Shown: piece by piece, positions 1 through 5,929 of the stretch
How positions within the stretch are numbered: position 1 is the first letter of the stretch
How the letters are laid out: every line of letters starts with the position of its first letter
Source: Agrobacterium fabrum
Lineage (GTDB): Bacteria; Pseudomonadota; Alphaproteobacteria; Rhizobiales; Rhizobiaceae
Length of the DNA: 6,443 bases
NCBI GenBank assembly: GCA_003241215.1
Contig: QFOL01000226.1
Span: 1 to 6,443, forward strand
Direction of reading: 5' to 3'
Notes under the pieces: generated by a model
The model's database searches: none
What the model was told of the DNA's origin: nothing
What the model saw: only the letters and a program-made list of their open reading frames with translations
Program-made: the position numbers and the translations under genes

Positions 1-1
1 A

Positions 2-619
2 GCCGACAGACCGGAAAAGCGCATCAAGGATCGCGCTCAGACCGAGAAGGCGATTTTTAATGCGGCGCGGTCGCTGCTTGCCGAAGAGGGATTTCAGGGT
101 TTTGGCATCAATGCCGTTGCCCGCCGCGCCGGCTGCGACAAGCAGCTCATCTACCGTTATTTTGGCGGCCTGGACGGTCTGATCGAGGCGATCGGCGAGG
201 ATCTCGGTTCCTGGGTGAAGGATCGCATTCCGGAAGATACCGGCGGCATGTTCCTTTTGACCTATGGCGACCTCATGGAAAAGCTGGCGCTTTATTTCAT
301 GGATGCGCTGCGCAGCGATCCCCTTGTCTGCAAGATCATTGCCTGGGAAGTGTCTGACGGTTCACCGCAGGTGCGTCAGTTGGCCGAAGCCCGCGCCAAA
401 TCGCTGGGCAAGTGGCTGGAGCGCATGCGCGGTTCGCTGGCGGCGCCGAAGGGCGTGGATACCGCCGCCGTCAACGCGGTACTGTTCGCCGCCATCCAGC
501 ATCTCGTCATATCGGCTGCGACGAGCGGTCAGTTTGCGGGCGTGCCGCTCAAGTCAGAGCGGGACTGGGAGAAGATCACCACCGCCGTCAAACGGTTGGT
601 GCGCGGTGTTTACGGCTGA
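2..619 (+). CDS. TetR/AcrR-family transcriptional regulator, 5' end missing
   Basis: This is a DNA-binding regulator of the TetR family. The reading frame is open from the first complete codon and gives 205 residues before TGA at 617-619; no usable start codon lies before the conserved DNA-binding part, so the true start is outside the window, probably only a few codons upstream. Counting from the first visible codon, residues 12-56 form the TetR N-terminal domain, with the helix-turn-helix around residues 36-56 (INAVARRAG, then KQLIYRYFGG). The remaining ~145 residues are the helical ligand-binding and dimerisation domain, which diverges too much between family members to predict a ligand. 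The length is normal for the family. TetR proteins usually repress their own or a neighbouring gene, and the relevant operator would lie upstream, out of view. The next gene downstream starts ~250 bp away and has its own regulatory sequence, so it is not obviously in the same operon. Confidence 0.9.
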   Translation, partial: ADRPEKRIKDRAQTEKAIFNAARSLLAEEGFQGFGINAVARRAGCDKQLIYRYFGGLDGLIEAIGEDLGSWVKDRIPEDTGGMFLLTYGDLMEKLALYFMDALRSDPLVCKIIAWEVSDGSPQVRQLAEARAKSLGKWLERMRGSLAAPKGVDTAAVNAVLFAAIQHLVISAATSGQFAGVPLKSERDWEKITTAVKRLVRGVYG

Positions 620-690
620 TCCCGGTTTGCGGGGCGGGTGAAGCACCTTACGGCAAGCGCGACGTCAGAGAAAAATCATCCATGTTTTCA

Positions 691-710
691 CCGGGTCGGC
701 GACCGCCCGG
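691..710. other. Inverted repeat / hairpin downstream of the tetR-type gene
   Basis: The arms CCGGG-T-CGG and CCG-CCCGG flank a 3-nt CGA loop, giving an 8-bp GC stem with a single bulged T. It lies ~70 bp after the stop codon of the regulator. Neither strand has the T-run expected of an intrinsic terminator right after the stem, so its role is unclear: a weak or Rho-assisted 3' end, or no function at all. Confidence 0.35.
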
Positions 711-763
711 AGCATCTGTCCGTGGACGCGGCGGCATTGTTTTCCACATGCCCGCGGTCGTCG

Positions 764-771
764 TTAACCAT
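764..771 (+). promoter_or_regulatory. TTAACCAT, CtrA half-site-like motif
   Basis: An exact TTAACCAT, the half-motif described for the alphaproteobacterial cell-cycle regulator CtrA. It sits ~100 bp before the GTG of the small membrane gene. On its own an 8-base match is weak evidence, but the same octamer recurs 66 bp downstream inside a full bipartite box. Confidence 0.35.
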
Positions 772-818
772 AATGACAGCTTTCATTTGCCTCGCCATGG
801 CTGCCGGTCCAGTGTGAA

Positions 819-837
819 TTAACGAAATGTTAACCAT
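819..837 (+). promoter_or_regulatory. CtrA-like box, TTAA-N7-TTAACCAT
   Basis: The sequence TTAACGAAATGTTAACCAT fits both published CtrA motifs: the bipartite TTAA-N7-TTAA(C) and the half-site TTAACCAT. It also contains a perfect dyad, TTAAC-N5-GTTAA (819-833). It lies in an AT-rich patch in an otherwise GC-rich region and ends 30 bp before the GTG start at 868. If CtrA bound here, it would overlap the core promoter of the two small membrane genes. The tight spacing leaves room for only a very short leader, so repression or a near-leaderless transcript are both possible. Binding is inferred from the motif alone. Confidence 0.55.
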
Positions 838-867
838 GCGCAATGACTGCGCATAAGGGAGCCGCAA

Positions 868-1029
868 GTGAACCGCTGGACAGCTTTGGGCGTCATGATG
901 ACGTTTTTTGTGATGCTGCCGTTGGATATCGACGCGCCGGCGCTGAACCTGTGCCTGATGGCCATGGTGCGCTGGGCGGTGCTTGCCGGCGTTCCCGATA
1001 CGGTTTTCGCGCGGGGGCAGGCGGCATGA
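868..1029 (+). CDS. Small hydrophobic protein, 53 aa, function unknown
   Basis: I do not recognise this protein. It starts with GTG behind a near-ideal ribosome binding site (AAGGGAG at 855-861, 6-nt spacer), which is the main reason to call it. The 53-residue product is hydrophobic almost throughout: residues ~4-20 (WTALGVMMTFFVMLPLD) could form a membrane segment, and ~25-41 a second shorter one, with a polar tail ending ARGQAA. Its TGA overlaps the ATG of the next gene (ATGA at 1026-1029), the classic arrangement for translational coupling, so the two products are probably made together and may act together at the inner membrane. The CtrA-like box at 819-837 is immediately upstream. An ATG in another frame at 843 lacks such a binding site. 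It could be a leader-type ORF serving only to couple translation, but the membrane-like composition argues for a real product. Confidence 0.65.
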   Translation: MNRWTALGVMMTFFVMLPLDIDAPALNLCLMAMVRWAVLAGVPDTVFARGQAA

Positions 1030-1343
1030 AGTGGTTTCTGATCCTGTGGGCCGGCCCTGTCGCGCTGCTAGGCAGCTGGTACTGGCTTTCCTATTACGAC
1101 ATGAGCTTCGGCTTTTACATGCTGACACGGCAGACCCATGATCTCGTATTCGAGATTTACGGCAATATTCTCGGCCTGCCGCCGGAAAGCCTGCCGCCGC
1201 TGGTGGCCCGCGCCATCGCCGTCGATAGCCTGATCGTCTTTGCTATTCTCGCCTTCCGTAGACGGAAGCAGATCGCCGCCTGGTGGCGGAGCCGTCAGTC
1301 GGCTGCGCGGGCGAGCGCGGAAAGCCTGTCCAGCGCGCCCTGA
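1026..1343 (+). CDS. DUF6105-like small membrane protein, 105 aa
   Basis: This matches my memory of a conserved rhizobial family of ~100 residues annotated as DUF6105; its function is unknown. Residues ~2-25 (start [20 protein letters not shown]) look like a membrane segment and ~62-78 ([17 protein letters not shown]) a second. The latter is followed by a strongly basic stretch, RRRKQ, which would be cytosolic by the positive-inside rule. The conserved-looking middle contains [20 protein letters not shown] and a Gly/Pro-rich [10 protein letters not shown]. The ATG overlaps the stop codon of the preceding 53-aa gene, so translation is likely coupled. The last 49 bp overlap the end of ruvX on the opposite strand, so no terminator separates the converging genes. 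A longer in-frame version starting at 846 would simply run out of frame across the upstream gene and is not supported. Confidence 0.75.
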   Translation: MKWFLILWAGPVALLGSWYWLSYYDMSFGFYMLTRQTHDLVFEIYGNILGLPPESLPPLVARAIAVDSLIVFAILAFRRRKQIAAWWRSRQSAARASAESLSSAP

Positions 1344-1774
1344 AGAATGAAGCTGGCGGCGGCCGAATCGATGCGTTCGGCCCGCTTGGCGCGTGAGACG
1401 TCCATTTCCAGCAAGGCGCGCTCGGCCGCGACCGTTGAAAGCCGCTCATCCCAAAAAATGAAGGGCAGGGCGGTTTTTTCGCCCATGGTGCGCACGAAGG
1501 CGCGGGTTGCCTGCACGCGGGGTCCGGCCGAGCCGTCCATGTTCATCGGCAGGCCGATGATGAAGGCGAAAACTTTTTCCTTTTCGGCGAAGGCCAGCAG
1601 CACTTCCGCATCCTGCGTGAATTTCACCCGTTTGATGACGGGGCGCGGCGTTGCGAACCGACGCGACAGGTCCGACATGGCAAGCCCGATCGTCTTCGTG
1701 CCAAGGTCGAGGCCGGCAATCGCCTGTCCCGGCTGAAGCGCCTGCGCCAGTTCCTCAATGGTGAGTGTTGCCAT
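1295..1774 (-). CDS. ruvX: RuvX/YqgF-family Holliday junction resolvase-like nuclease
   Basis: This is a member of the RNase H-fold YqgF/RuvX family, annotated as putative pre-16S rRNA nuclease or Holliday junction resolvase; E. coli YqgF acts in maturation of the 16S rRNA 5' end. The product is 159 residues, slightly long for the family (usually ~140-150) because of an N-terminal extension of about 18. The first acidic motif is [10 protein letters not shown] (21-30, D23). FIIGLP (71-76) continues into MDGSAGP, DERLST spans 109-114 with E110 as the second acidic residue, and the C-terminal [11 protein letters not shown] carries D136. All three predicted metal-binding acidic residues are therefore present and the enzyme should be active. 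It starts 14 bp after the stop of the phnA-like gene on the same strand, so the two probably form an operon. AAGG sits ~12 nt upstream of the ATG, a weak ribosome binding site. Its 3' end overlaps the convergent DUF6105-like gene by 49 bp. Confidence 0.93.
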   Translation of the reverse strand: MATLTIEELAQALQPGQAIAGLDLGTKTIGLAMSDLSRRFATPRPVIKRVKFTQDAEVLLAFAEKEKVFAFIIGLPMNMDGSAGPRVQATRAFVRTMGEKTALPFIFWDERLSTVAAERALLEMDVSRAKRAERIDSAAASFILQGALDRLSALARAAD

Positions 1775-1788
1775 GTCGCGTGTTGTCC

Positions 1789-2091
1789 TTATCGTTTGCG
1801 GACGAATTCGGTGCGCAGCACCAGACCCTTCACCGCATCATGTCTGCAATCGATCTCTTCCGGATTATCGGTCAGTCGGATCGACTTGATGACGGTGCCC
1901 TGCTTGATGACCGTGCTGGTGCCCTTGACCTTCAAATCCTTGATGAGGGTAACGGAATCGCCATCCGCCAGCACATTGCCCGCCGCATCGCGCACTTCAT
2001 TCGCACGCGCCGCTTCTGCAGCCAGCTCGGAGGCCGGTCGCCATTCACCGGTCGCCTCGTCATACACGTACTCGTCATCATTTGCGGCCAT
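1789..2091 (-). CDS. PhnA/YjdM-domain protein (alkylphosphonate utilisation operon PhnA-like)
   Basis: The C-terminal half is a clear PhnA (YjdM) domain: residues ~33-100 contain [45 protein letters not shown] and the end [11 protein letters not shown], closely resembling E. coli YjdM. Despite the name, this family is not part of the C-P lyase machinery, and its role in phosphonate use is not well established. The N-terminal ~30 residues ([20 protein letters not shown]...) differ from YjdM, which has a zinc ribbon there: no CxxC pair is present and the only cysteine is C82. The 100-residue length is slightly shorter than the ~111 of E. coli. The ATG at 2091 is preceded by GAGAGG with a 5-nt gap, which sets the start; upstream extension would run into antisense of the hydrolase gene. 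It is the first gene of a likely operon with ruvX, 14 bp downstream. Confidence 0.85.
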   Translation of the reverse strand: MAANDDEYVYDEATGEWRPASELAAEAARANEVRDAAGNVLADGDSVTLIKDLKVKGTSTVIKQGTVIKSIRLTDNPEEIDCRHDAVKGLVLRTEFVRKR

Positions 2092-2121
2092 GGTCGCCTC
2101 TCTTAAATATTGGTAGTGCGG

Positions 2122-2149
2122 TTGTTCAGGCCGTCCTATGTCATAATAT
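2122..2149 (+). promoter_or_regulatory. Possible sigma-70-type promoter for the hydrolase gene
   Basis: A TTGTTC (2122-2127) and a TAATAT (2144-2149) are 16 bp apart, in the AT-rich part of the 84-bp divergent gap. Both hexamers are imperfect. I saw no equally good match for the opposite gene. Weak prediction. Confidence 0.3.
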
Positions 2150-2175
2150 ACCGGCAATACAAAGGAGAACTTCCC

Positions 2176-2880
2176 ATGAAAATCACCTGGCTCGGCCATT
2201 CCGCCTTCCGCCTCGAAAACGGCAGCGCGAAGATCCTCATCGATCCGTTCTTCACCGGTAACCCCGGTTTTGCCGGGCAGGATGGGAAGTCGGCAGCCGA
2301 AGGCATCACCCATATTCTCCTGACCCACGGCCATGGCGACCATGTCGGCGATACCGTCCAGCTCGCCCGCGAGACAGGCGCGACCGTGCTCGCGAATGCC
2401 GATCTTGCCGCCTGGCTTTCCGCCAAGGGCGTCGCGAAGGTCGATATGGGCAATACCGGCGGCACGGTGCATTTCGACGGTTTTTCCGTCACCTTCACCA
2501 ATGCGCTGCATTCCTCCGCCCAGATCACCGAGGATGGCGTTTCCCATTCGCTCGGCAATGCCAACGGTCTGATGTTGCATTTCGAAGACGGCCCGGCCGT
2601 TTATCACATGGGCGATACCGACATCTTTTCCGACATGAAGCTCATCAATGAACTGCATCAGCCGGATATAGGCCTTGTGCCGATCGGTGACCGCTTCACC
2701 ATGGGCGGAGCCGTCGCCGCGCTCGCCTGCCAGCGCTTCTTCAATTTCGGCAATGTCATTCCCTGCCATTACGGTTCCTTCCCGATCATCGATCAGACGC
2801 CGGAGAAGTTCGTGGCCGGCATGGAAGGGGCGCAGGCGCGCGTCCACACGCCGAAGGCCGGCGATATGCTGTCCTTCTGA
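2176..2880 (+). CDS. UPF0173-family metal-dependent hydrolase (metallo-beta-lactamase fold)
   Basis: This 234-residue protein belongs to the UPF0173 group of YtkL-like metallo-beta-lactamase-fold hydrolases; its substrate is unknown. The signature HxHxDH is present as HGHGDH (H51, H53, D55, H56). Further likely metal ligands are H112 or H124, D147 in YHMGDTD, and H198 in IPCHYGSFP. The N-terminal [14 protein letters not shown] and the LIDPFF motif at 21-26 are typical of the family, and the length is normal. There is no signal peptide, so it should be cytosolic. The ATG at 2176 is preceded by AGGAG (2163-2167) with an 8-nt spacer, so the upstream in-frame extension from 2110 is rejected. The gene is divergent from the phnA-like gene. 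It runs in the same direction as gatCA but is separated from it by 125 bp containing a palindromic repeat and a promoter-like sequence, so co-transcription is not required. Confidence 0.92.
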   Translation: MKITWLGHSAFRLENGSAKILIDPFFTGNPGFAGQDGKSAAEGITHILLTHGHGDHVGDTVQLARETGATVLANADLAAWLSAKGVAKVDMGNTGGTVHFDGFSVTFTNALHSSAQITEDGVSHSLGNANGLMLHFEDGPAVYHMGDTDIFSDMKLINELHQPDIGLVPIGDRFTMGGAVAALACQRFFNFGNVIPCHYGSFPIIDQTPEKFVAGMEGAQARVHTPKAGDMLSF

Positions 2881-2892
2881 CATTTTGCCCGT

Positions 2893-2937
2893 GCATGTCG
2901 TGAGCGTAAAACCGCGTCACTCTTTTGCACGACATGC
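2893..2937. repeat. 45-bp palindromic intergenic repeat unit of Rhizobiales type
   Basis: Perfect 10-bp inverted arms, GCATGTCGTG (2893-2902) and CACGACATGC (2928-2937), enclose 25 bp. Inside, AAAA and TTTT (with flanking GC pairs) can extend the stem past two bulged bases. The inner sequence, AAAACCGC followed by TCACTCTTTT, resembles the core of a short palindrome that I recall as abundant between rhizobial genes. It begins 13 bp after the hydrolase stop. It could act as a transcript 3'-end stabiliser or a weak terminator; only one copy is seen in this window. Confidence 0.6.
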
Positions 2938-2946
2938 TTTCTACCG

Positions 2947-2975
2947 TTGCGAATGGCGGACATGGTGATTATAGC
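2947..2975 (+). promoter_or_regulatory. Possible sigma-70-type promoter for gatCA
   Basis: TTGCGA (2947-2952) and TATAGC (2970-2975) are 17 bp apart, each matching 4 of 6 consensus bases, 30 bp before the gatC ATG. A GGAG ribosome binding site follows at 2995-2998. The position fits a gatC promoter located after the palindromic repeat. Prediction from sequence only. Confidence 0.4.
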
Positions 2976-3005
2976 GGGTAGGAAAATTCTGACCGGAGTA
3001 GAACC

Positions 3006-3293
3006 ATGTCCGTCGATCTCGCCACCGTAAAGCGCGTTGCGCGCCTTGCCCGTATCGCAGTCAGCGAAGAAGAAGCACAAAATATGCTCGGCCAGCTGAA
3101 CGGCATTCTCGGATTCGTGGAGCAGCTTTCGGAAGTGAATGTCGACGGCGTCGAGCCGATGACCTCGGTGACCCCGGTGGACATGAAAAAACGCGCCGAC
3201 GTGGTGACCGACGGCAACAAGGCGGAAGACATTGTCGCCAATGCGCCCGCGACCGACCGGGACTTCTTCATGGTCCCGAAAGTGGTCGAATAA
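3006..3293 (+). CDS. gatC: Aspartyl/glutamyl-tRNA amidotransferase subunit C
   Basis: GatC is the small subunit of the GatCAB amidotransferase, which converts mischarged Glu-tRNA(Gln) (and Asp-tRNA(Asn)) to the correct amide form; GatC wraps around and stabilises GatA against GatB. The 95-residue product has the whole family pattern: N-terminal helix [16 protein letters not shown] (residues 8-23), a second helix ending [10 protein letters not shown], the [10 protein letters not shown] segment (46-55), RADVVTDG, and the C-terminal [17 protein letters not shown]. Length is normal. The ATG at 3006 has GGAG at 2995-2998 with a 7-nt spacer. gatA follows after 53 bp on the same strand with no terminator between, so the two form an operon. 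Lack of glutaminyl-tRNA synthetase is usual in alphaproteobacteria, so the complex is probably essential here. Confidence 0.97.
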   Translation: MSVDLATVKRVARLARIAVSEEEAQNMLGQLNGILGFVEQLSEVNVDGVEPMTSVTPVDMKKRADVVTDGNKAEDIVANAPATDRDFFMVPKVVE

Positions 3294-3346
3294 GCGACCG
3301 CCTCTGCCGCCCGATTTTTCCAAGATTTCGAAAGCCGTTGCCGACC

Positions 3347-4828
3347 ATGACCGACCTGACGAGCCTGACCATTGCCGAAGCCCGCGAAAAGCTGAAGGCC
3401 AAAGAATTTTCCGCCCTCGAGCTGACCGACGCCTATCTCTCCGCCATTGATGCGGCCAACGGCGCGCTGAACGCCTATGTGGCGACGACGCCTGAAAAGG
3501 CGCGCGACATGGCAAAAGCCTCCGACGGCCGCATCGCCGCCGGCAAGGCCGGCGAGCTGGAAGGCGTTCCGCTTGGCGTGAAGGACCTGTTCGCCACCCG
3601 TGACGTGCACACCCAGGCATGTTCGCACGTTCTCGATGGCTTCAAGCCGAAATATGAATCCACTGTCACCCAGAACCTCTGGGATCAGGGCGCCGTCATG
3701 CTCGGCAAGCTCAACATGGATGAATTCGCCATGGGCTCGTCCAATGAAAGCTCCTGGTACGGCCCGGCCATCAACCCGTGGCGCGCCAATGGCTCCGACC
3801 AGAAGCTGGTGCCCGGCGGCTCCTCCGGCGGTTCGGCCGCAGCCGTGGCCGCGCATCTCTGCGCCGGCGCCACCGCGACCGATACCGGCGGCTCCATCCG
3901 CCAGCCGGCCGCCTTCACCGGCACCGTCGGCATCAAGCCCACCTATGGCCGCTGCTCGCGCTTCGGCATCGTCGCTTATGCTTCCTCGCTCGATCAGGCC
4001 GGTCCGATTGCCCGTGACGTGCGTGATGCCGCGATCCTGTTGAAGACCATGGCGAGCGTCGACGCCAAGGACACGACCTCCGTCGATCTGCCGGTGCCGG
4101 ATTATGAAAAGGCCATCGGTCAGTCGCTCAAGGGCCTGAAGATCGGTATTCCCAAAGAGTACCGCGTCGACGGCATGCCGGAAGAAATCGAAAAGCTCTG
4201 GGCCAAGGGCGTCGAGTGGCTGCGCGATGCCGGTGCCGAAGTGGTCGATATCTCGCTGCCGCACACCAAATACGCGCTGCCTGCCTATTACATCGTCGCG
4301 CCGGCGGAAGCCTCGTCCAACCTTGCCCGTTATGACGGCGTCCGTTACGGCTTGCGCGTCGACGGCAAGGACATTGCCGACATGTACGAAAAGAGCCGCG
4401 CCGCCGGTTTCGGCAAGGAAGTGCAGCGCCGCATCATGGTTGGCACCTATGTGCTGTCGGCCGGTTATTACGATGCCTATTACCTGAAGGCGCAGAAGGT
4501 CCGCACCCTCATCAAGCGCGACTTCGAAAACGTCTTCCACGAAGGCGTCGACGCCATTCTGGCGCCGATCACCCCGTCTTCCGCCTTCGCAGTCGGTGAC
4601 GAGGAACTCGCCTCCGATCCGGTGAAGATGTACCTGCAGGACGTTTTCACCATCACCGTCAACATGGCCGGCCTTCCGGGCCTCTCGGTTCCGGCCGGTC
4701 TCGACGGCAAGGGCCTGCCGCTCGGCCTGCAGCTCATCGGCAAGCCTTTCGAGGAAGAAACGCTGTTCAAGACGGCGCATGCCATCGAGCAGGCAGCCGG
4801 CAAATTCACGCCCGCCAAGTGGTGGTAA
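3347..4828 (+). CDS. gatA: Glutamyl/aspartyl-tRNA(Gln/Asn) amidotransferase subunit A
   Basis: GatA is the amidase-signature subunit that hydrolyses glutamine and passes the ammonia to GatB. The product is 493 residues, a normal length. The Lys-cisSer-Ser catalytic triad is visible: K79 in PLGVKDLF, S159 in PGGSSGGSA, and the nucleophile S183 in [10 protein letters not shown], matching the spacing in the Staphylococcus aureus enzyme. Further family blocks are [16 protein letters not shown] (121-136), [12 protein letters not shown], the central [19 protein letters not shown], and the C-terminal [13 protein letters not shown] with [14 protein letters not shown] chose the ATG at 3347 because the protein then begins [16 protein letters not shown], as rhizobial GatA does; an in-frame TTG nine bases earlier is a weaker alternative. 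The ribosome binding site is poor (GAAAG ~12 nt upstream), so translation may partly depend on gatC. Transcription ends at the hairpin just after the stop. gatB is not adjacent but starts at 6395. Confidence 0.97.
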   Translation: MTDLTSLTIAEAREKLKAKEFSALELTDAYLSAIDAANGALNAYVATTPEKARDMAKASDGRIAAGKAGELEGVPLGVKDLFATRDVHTQACSHVLDGFKPKYESTVTQNLWDQGAVMLGKLNMDEFAMGSSNESSWYGPAINPWRANGSDQKLVPGGSSGGSAAAVAAHLCAGATATDTGGSIRQPAAFTGTVGIKPTYGRCSRFGIVAYASSLDQAGPIARDVRDAAILLKTMASVDAKDTTSVDLPVPDYEKAIGQSLKGLKIGIPKEYRVDGMPEEIEKLWAKGVEWLRDAGAEVVDISLPHTKYALPAYYIVAPAEASSNLARYDGVRYGLRVDGKDIADMYEKSRAAGFGKEVQRRIMVGTYVLSAGYYDAYYLKAQKVRTLIKRDFENVFHEGVDAILAPITPSSAFAVGDEELASDPVKMYLQDVFTITVNMAGLPGLSVPAGLDGKGLPLGLQLIGKPFEEETLFKTAHAIEQAAGKFTPAKWW

Positions 4829-4854
4829 GCGGTTCACCAAGCTTCATAAACGAA

Positions 4855-4887
4855 CGGGCGGCATCAAGTGCCGCCCGCTTTGTTTTT
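4855..4887 (+). terminator. Intrinsic terminator of gatCA
   Basis: A perfect 9-bp GC-rich stem, CGGGCGGCA / TGCCGCCCG (4855-4863 and 4869-4877), with a TCAAG loop, is followed by CTTTGTTTTT. It begins 26 bp after the gatA stop. The T-run reaches into the stop codon of the convergent yjhX-type gene. On the opposite strand the stem is followed only by TTCGTTT, so it could serve as a weaker terminator there. Confidence 0.88.
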
Positions 4888-5143
4888 ATCGATTGTCCAG
4901 CTCACCTCGCACGAGTTCCAGACCGCGCGCGGTGATGCGGTAGGGCTTGCCGCCTGAGGAGGCAATGGCTCTCTTCCGTTTCAGCTTGCGGAAGGTGAGG
5001 AGATCGAGGCCGCTGAAAATCCAGCCGTCGCGCGTATAGAGCGCGAGTTTTTCGATTTTATGGGCGTCGTCTCGGGTAAGTTCAATTCTGCCGCCCTGGG
5101 CGAGCAGGTGAAGAATGCGCTGTTCGGCGCGGGAAATGTCCAT
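4886..5143 (-). CDS. yjhX: YjhX-family protein (UPF0386; putative toxin family)
   Basis: The 85-residue product matches the YjhX/UPF0386 family, which has the same length in E. coli. Shared features, as I recall them, are the start M-x-(I/L)-SRxEQ, LHxLAxGxRI at ~11-20, YTRDGW (36-41), the FRKLKRK basic block (51-57), GKPYRI (65-70) and the invariant-looking end LDNR. Size and helix/basic-rich composition suggest a winged-helix-like nucleic-acid-binding fold, but this is inference. The family is labelled a putative toxin of a toxin-antitoxin pair, with E. coli YjhQ, a GNAT acetyltransferase, as proposed partner; I know of no firm evidence for toxicity. Here a GNAT gene lies next door but divergently (start at 5420). 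The ribosome binding site is weak: GGA ~12 nt before the ATG. A short inverted repeat around a TATAT sequence lies ~18 bp upstream. It converges on gatA and shares the terminator region. Confidence 0.9.
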   Translation of the reverse strand: MDISRAEQRILHLLAQGGRIELTRDDAHKIEKLALYTRDGWIFSGLDLLTFRKLKRKRAIASSGGKPYRITARGLELVRGELDNR

Positions 5144-5161
5144 TTTTTGGAAGTCCGGTCG

Positions 5162-5176
5162 GCGTCATATAGACGC
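5162..5176. promoter_or_regulatory. Short inverted repeat upstream of yjhX, possible operator
   Basis: GCGTC-ATATA-GACGC forms 5-bp perfect arms around an AT centre. It ends 18 bp before the ATG of the yjhX-type gene, which reads leftward. On that strand the centre reads CTATATG and could be part of a -10 element, so a protein bound here could block transcription. The arms are short enough to arise by chance. Confidence 0.3.
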
Positions 5177-5407
5177 GTGAAAGCAAATCCGGGTGCCGTT
5201 AAGGCAGCCGGCTCGGTTTCAGCATGGCCCGGCGCGCAATAAACTTGCGGGCAGGGCCTTTACCGGGACTCCGATTGAGCGAACATAAAAACTCCGTTCT
5301 TGCCGGTTCTGGTTAGCGGGCCAGGCCGCCACGGTCAAGTCTGCTGTGCACCCAGCAAAACCATGCTGGTCGAATCGTCCTGGCAATGGTTTACTTCCGA
5401 TGGCCAT

Positions 5408-5413
5408 GGAGGG
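5408..5413 (+). promoter_or_regulatory. Ribosome binding site fixing the TTG start of the GNAT gene
   Basis: GGAGGG lies 6 nt before TTG at 5420. No comparable sequence precedes the other in-frame candidates, TTG at 5300 and ATG at 5363, so this site decides the start. Confidence 0.7.
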
Positions 5414-5419
5414 CGCGGC

Positions 5420-5929
5420 TTGATCGTCATTCGCAATGCGCATGAGCAGGAAGCGGAGGTTCTGGCGGCCATTGGCCTCAGGGCATGGCGGCAGGCAACT
5501 GCGGCTCTCGGCATCACTCCGACCCTTTACGACAATGCGGCCAGCGCCTTTTCCAATTTTACCCGTTCCTCTTGGCTGGCGATCAGGGTGGCGGAGTTTG
5601 GCGGCTCGGTTGCCGGGTGGGCGGCGCGGGAGCATTTCGACGAGACGATTTCCGATTTCTGGATCGATCCGGATTTTCATCGCAGAGGTGTCGGCAGCCG
5701 CCTGTTGGGCGATGTCGAAAGGCTGATTGAGGAAAAGGGTTTCGAGACCATCCGGCTTGAAACCCACGCCCAGAATGAGCCGGCCGTCGCCTTTTTCCGC
5801 CAGCATGGCTACAGCGTCCGCTGGCTCTCGGTTTCCTATGCGCCGAAGCTCGACCGTGAGGTGCAGTCGGTCGGCCTGCAAAAGCAGCTGGCCGAGGTCG
5901 AGAGCGGTCTTTATGGGCCTGTGTTCTGA
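5420..5929 (+). CDS. GNAT-family N-acetyltransferase
   Basis: This 169-residue protein is a GCN5-related acetyltransferase, which transfers acetyl from acetyl-CoA to an amine; the substrate cannot be read from the sequence. The fold's order is visible: strand-helix MIVIRNAHEQEAEVLAAIG at the N-terminus, then the central WLAIRVAEFGGSVAGWAA (52-69). Motif A spans ~79-97 with DFWIDPDFHRRGVGSRLL, where the RRGVGS turn binds the CoA pyrophosphate. The motif B region, LETHAQNEPAVAFFRQHGY (113-131), is typical. The start is TTG at 5420 because of the GGAGGG just upstream and because the protein then opens with the usual first strand. A ~40-residue longer form would add a low-complexity leader without a binding site. 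The 3' end overlaps the convergent DUF1294 gene by 19 bp. Its divergent neighbour encodes a YjhX-type protein; in E. coli, yjhX is paired with a GNAT gene, which makes a functional link possible but unproven. Confidence 0.9.
   Translation: MIVIRNAHEQEAEVLAAIGLRAWRQATAALGITPTLYDNAASAFSNFTRSSWLAIRVAEFGGSVAGWAAREHFDETISDFWIDPDFHRRGVGSRLLGDVERLIEEKGFETIRLETHAQNEPAVAFFRQHGYSVRWLSVSYAPKLDREVQSVGLQKQLAEVESGLYGPVF

Noticed and set aside
691..710. Hairpin after the TetR-type gene as an intrinsic terminator
   Set aside because: The stem is good, but no T-run follows on either strand, so it is listed only as an inverted repeat.
688..1128. Minus-strand 146-codon frame opposite the small membrane genes
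   Set aside because: Its composition is Arg/His/Ser-rich without domains, and the opposite strand has better start signals and coupled genes.
2092..2883. Upstream minus-strand extension of the phnA-like gene across the hydrolase
   Set aside because: The frame merely happens to stay open opposite the hydrolase gene. The ribosome binding site and family match place the start at 2091.
3338..3346. TTG at 3338 as the gatA start
   Set aside because: It adds only three residues, has no better ribosome binding site, and the ATG at 3347 gives the N-terminus usual for rhizobial GatA.
2969..4840. A 623-codon open frame on the minus strand across gatC and gatA
   Set aside because: It is antisense to two clearly recognised genes, has low-complexity Arg/Gly/Asp-rich content and no family resemblance. 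Long antisense frames are expected in GC-rich coding DNA.
5300..5419. Longer N-terminus for the GNAT protein (TTG 5300 or ATG 5363)
   Set aside because: Neither has a Shine-Dalgarno sequence, and the added residues do not resemble the GNAT fold. GGAGGG before TTG 5420 is convincing.
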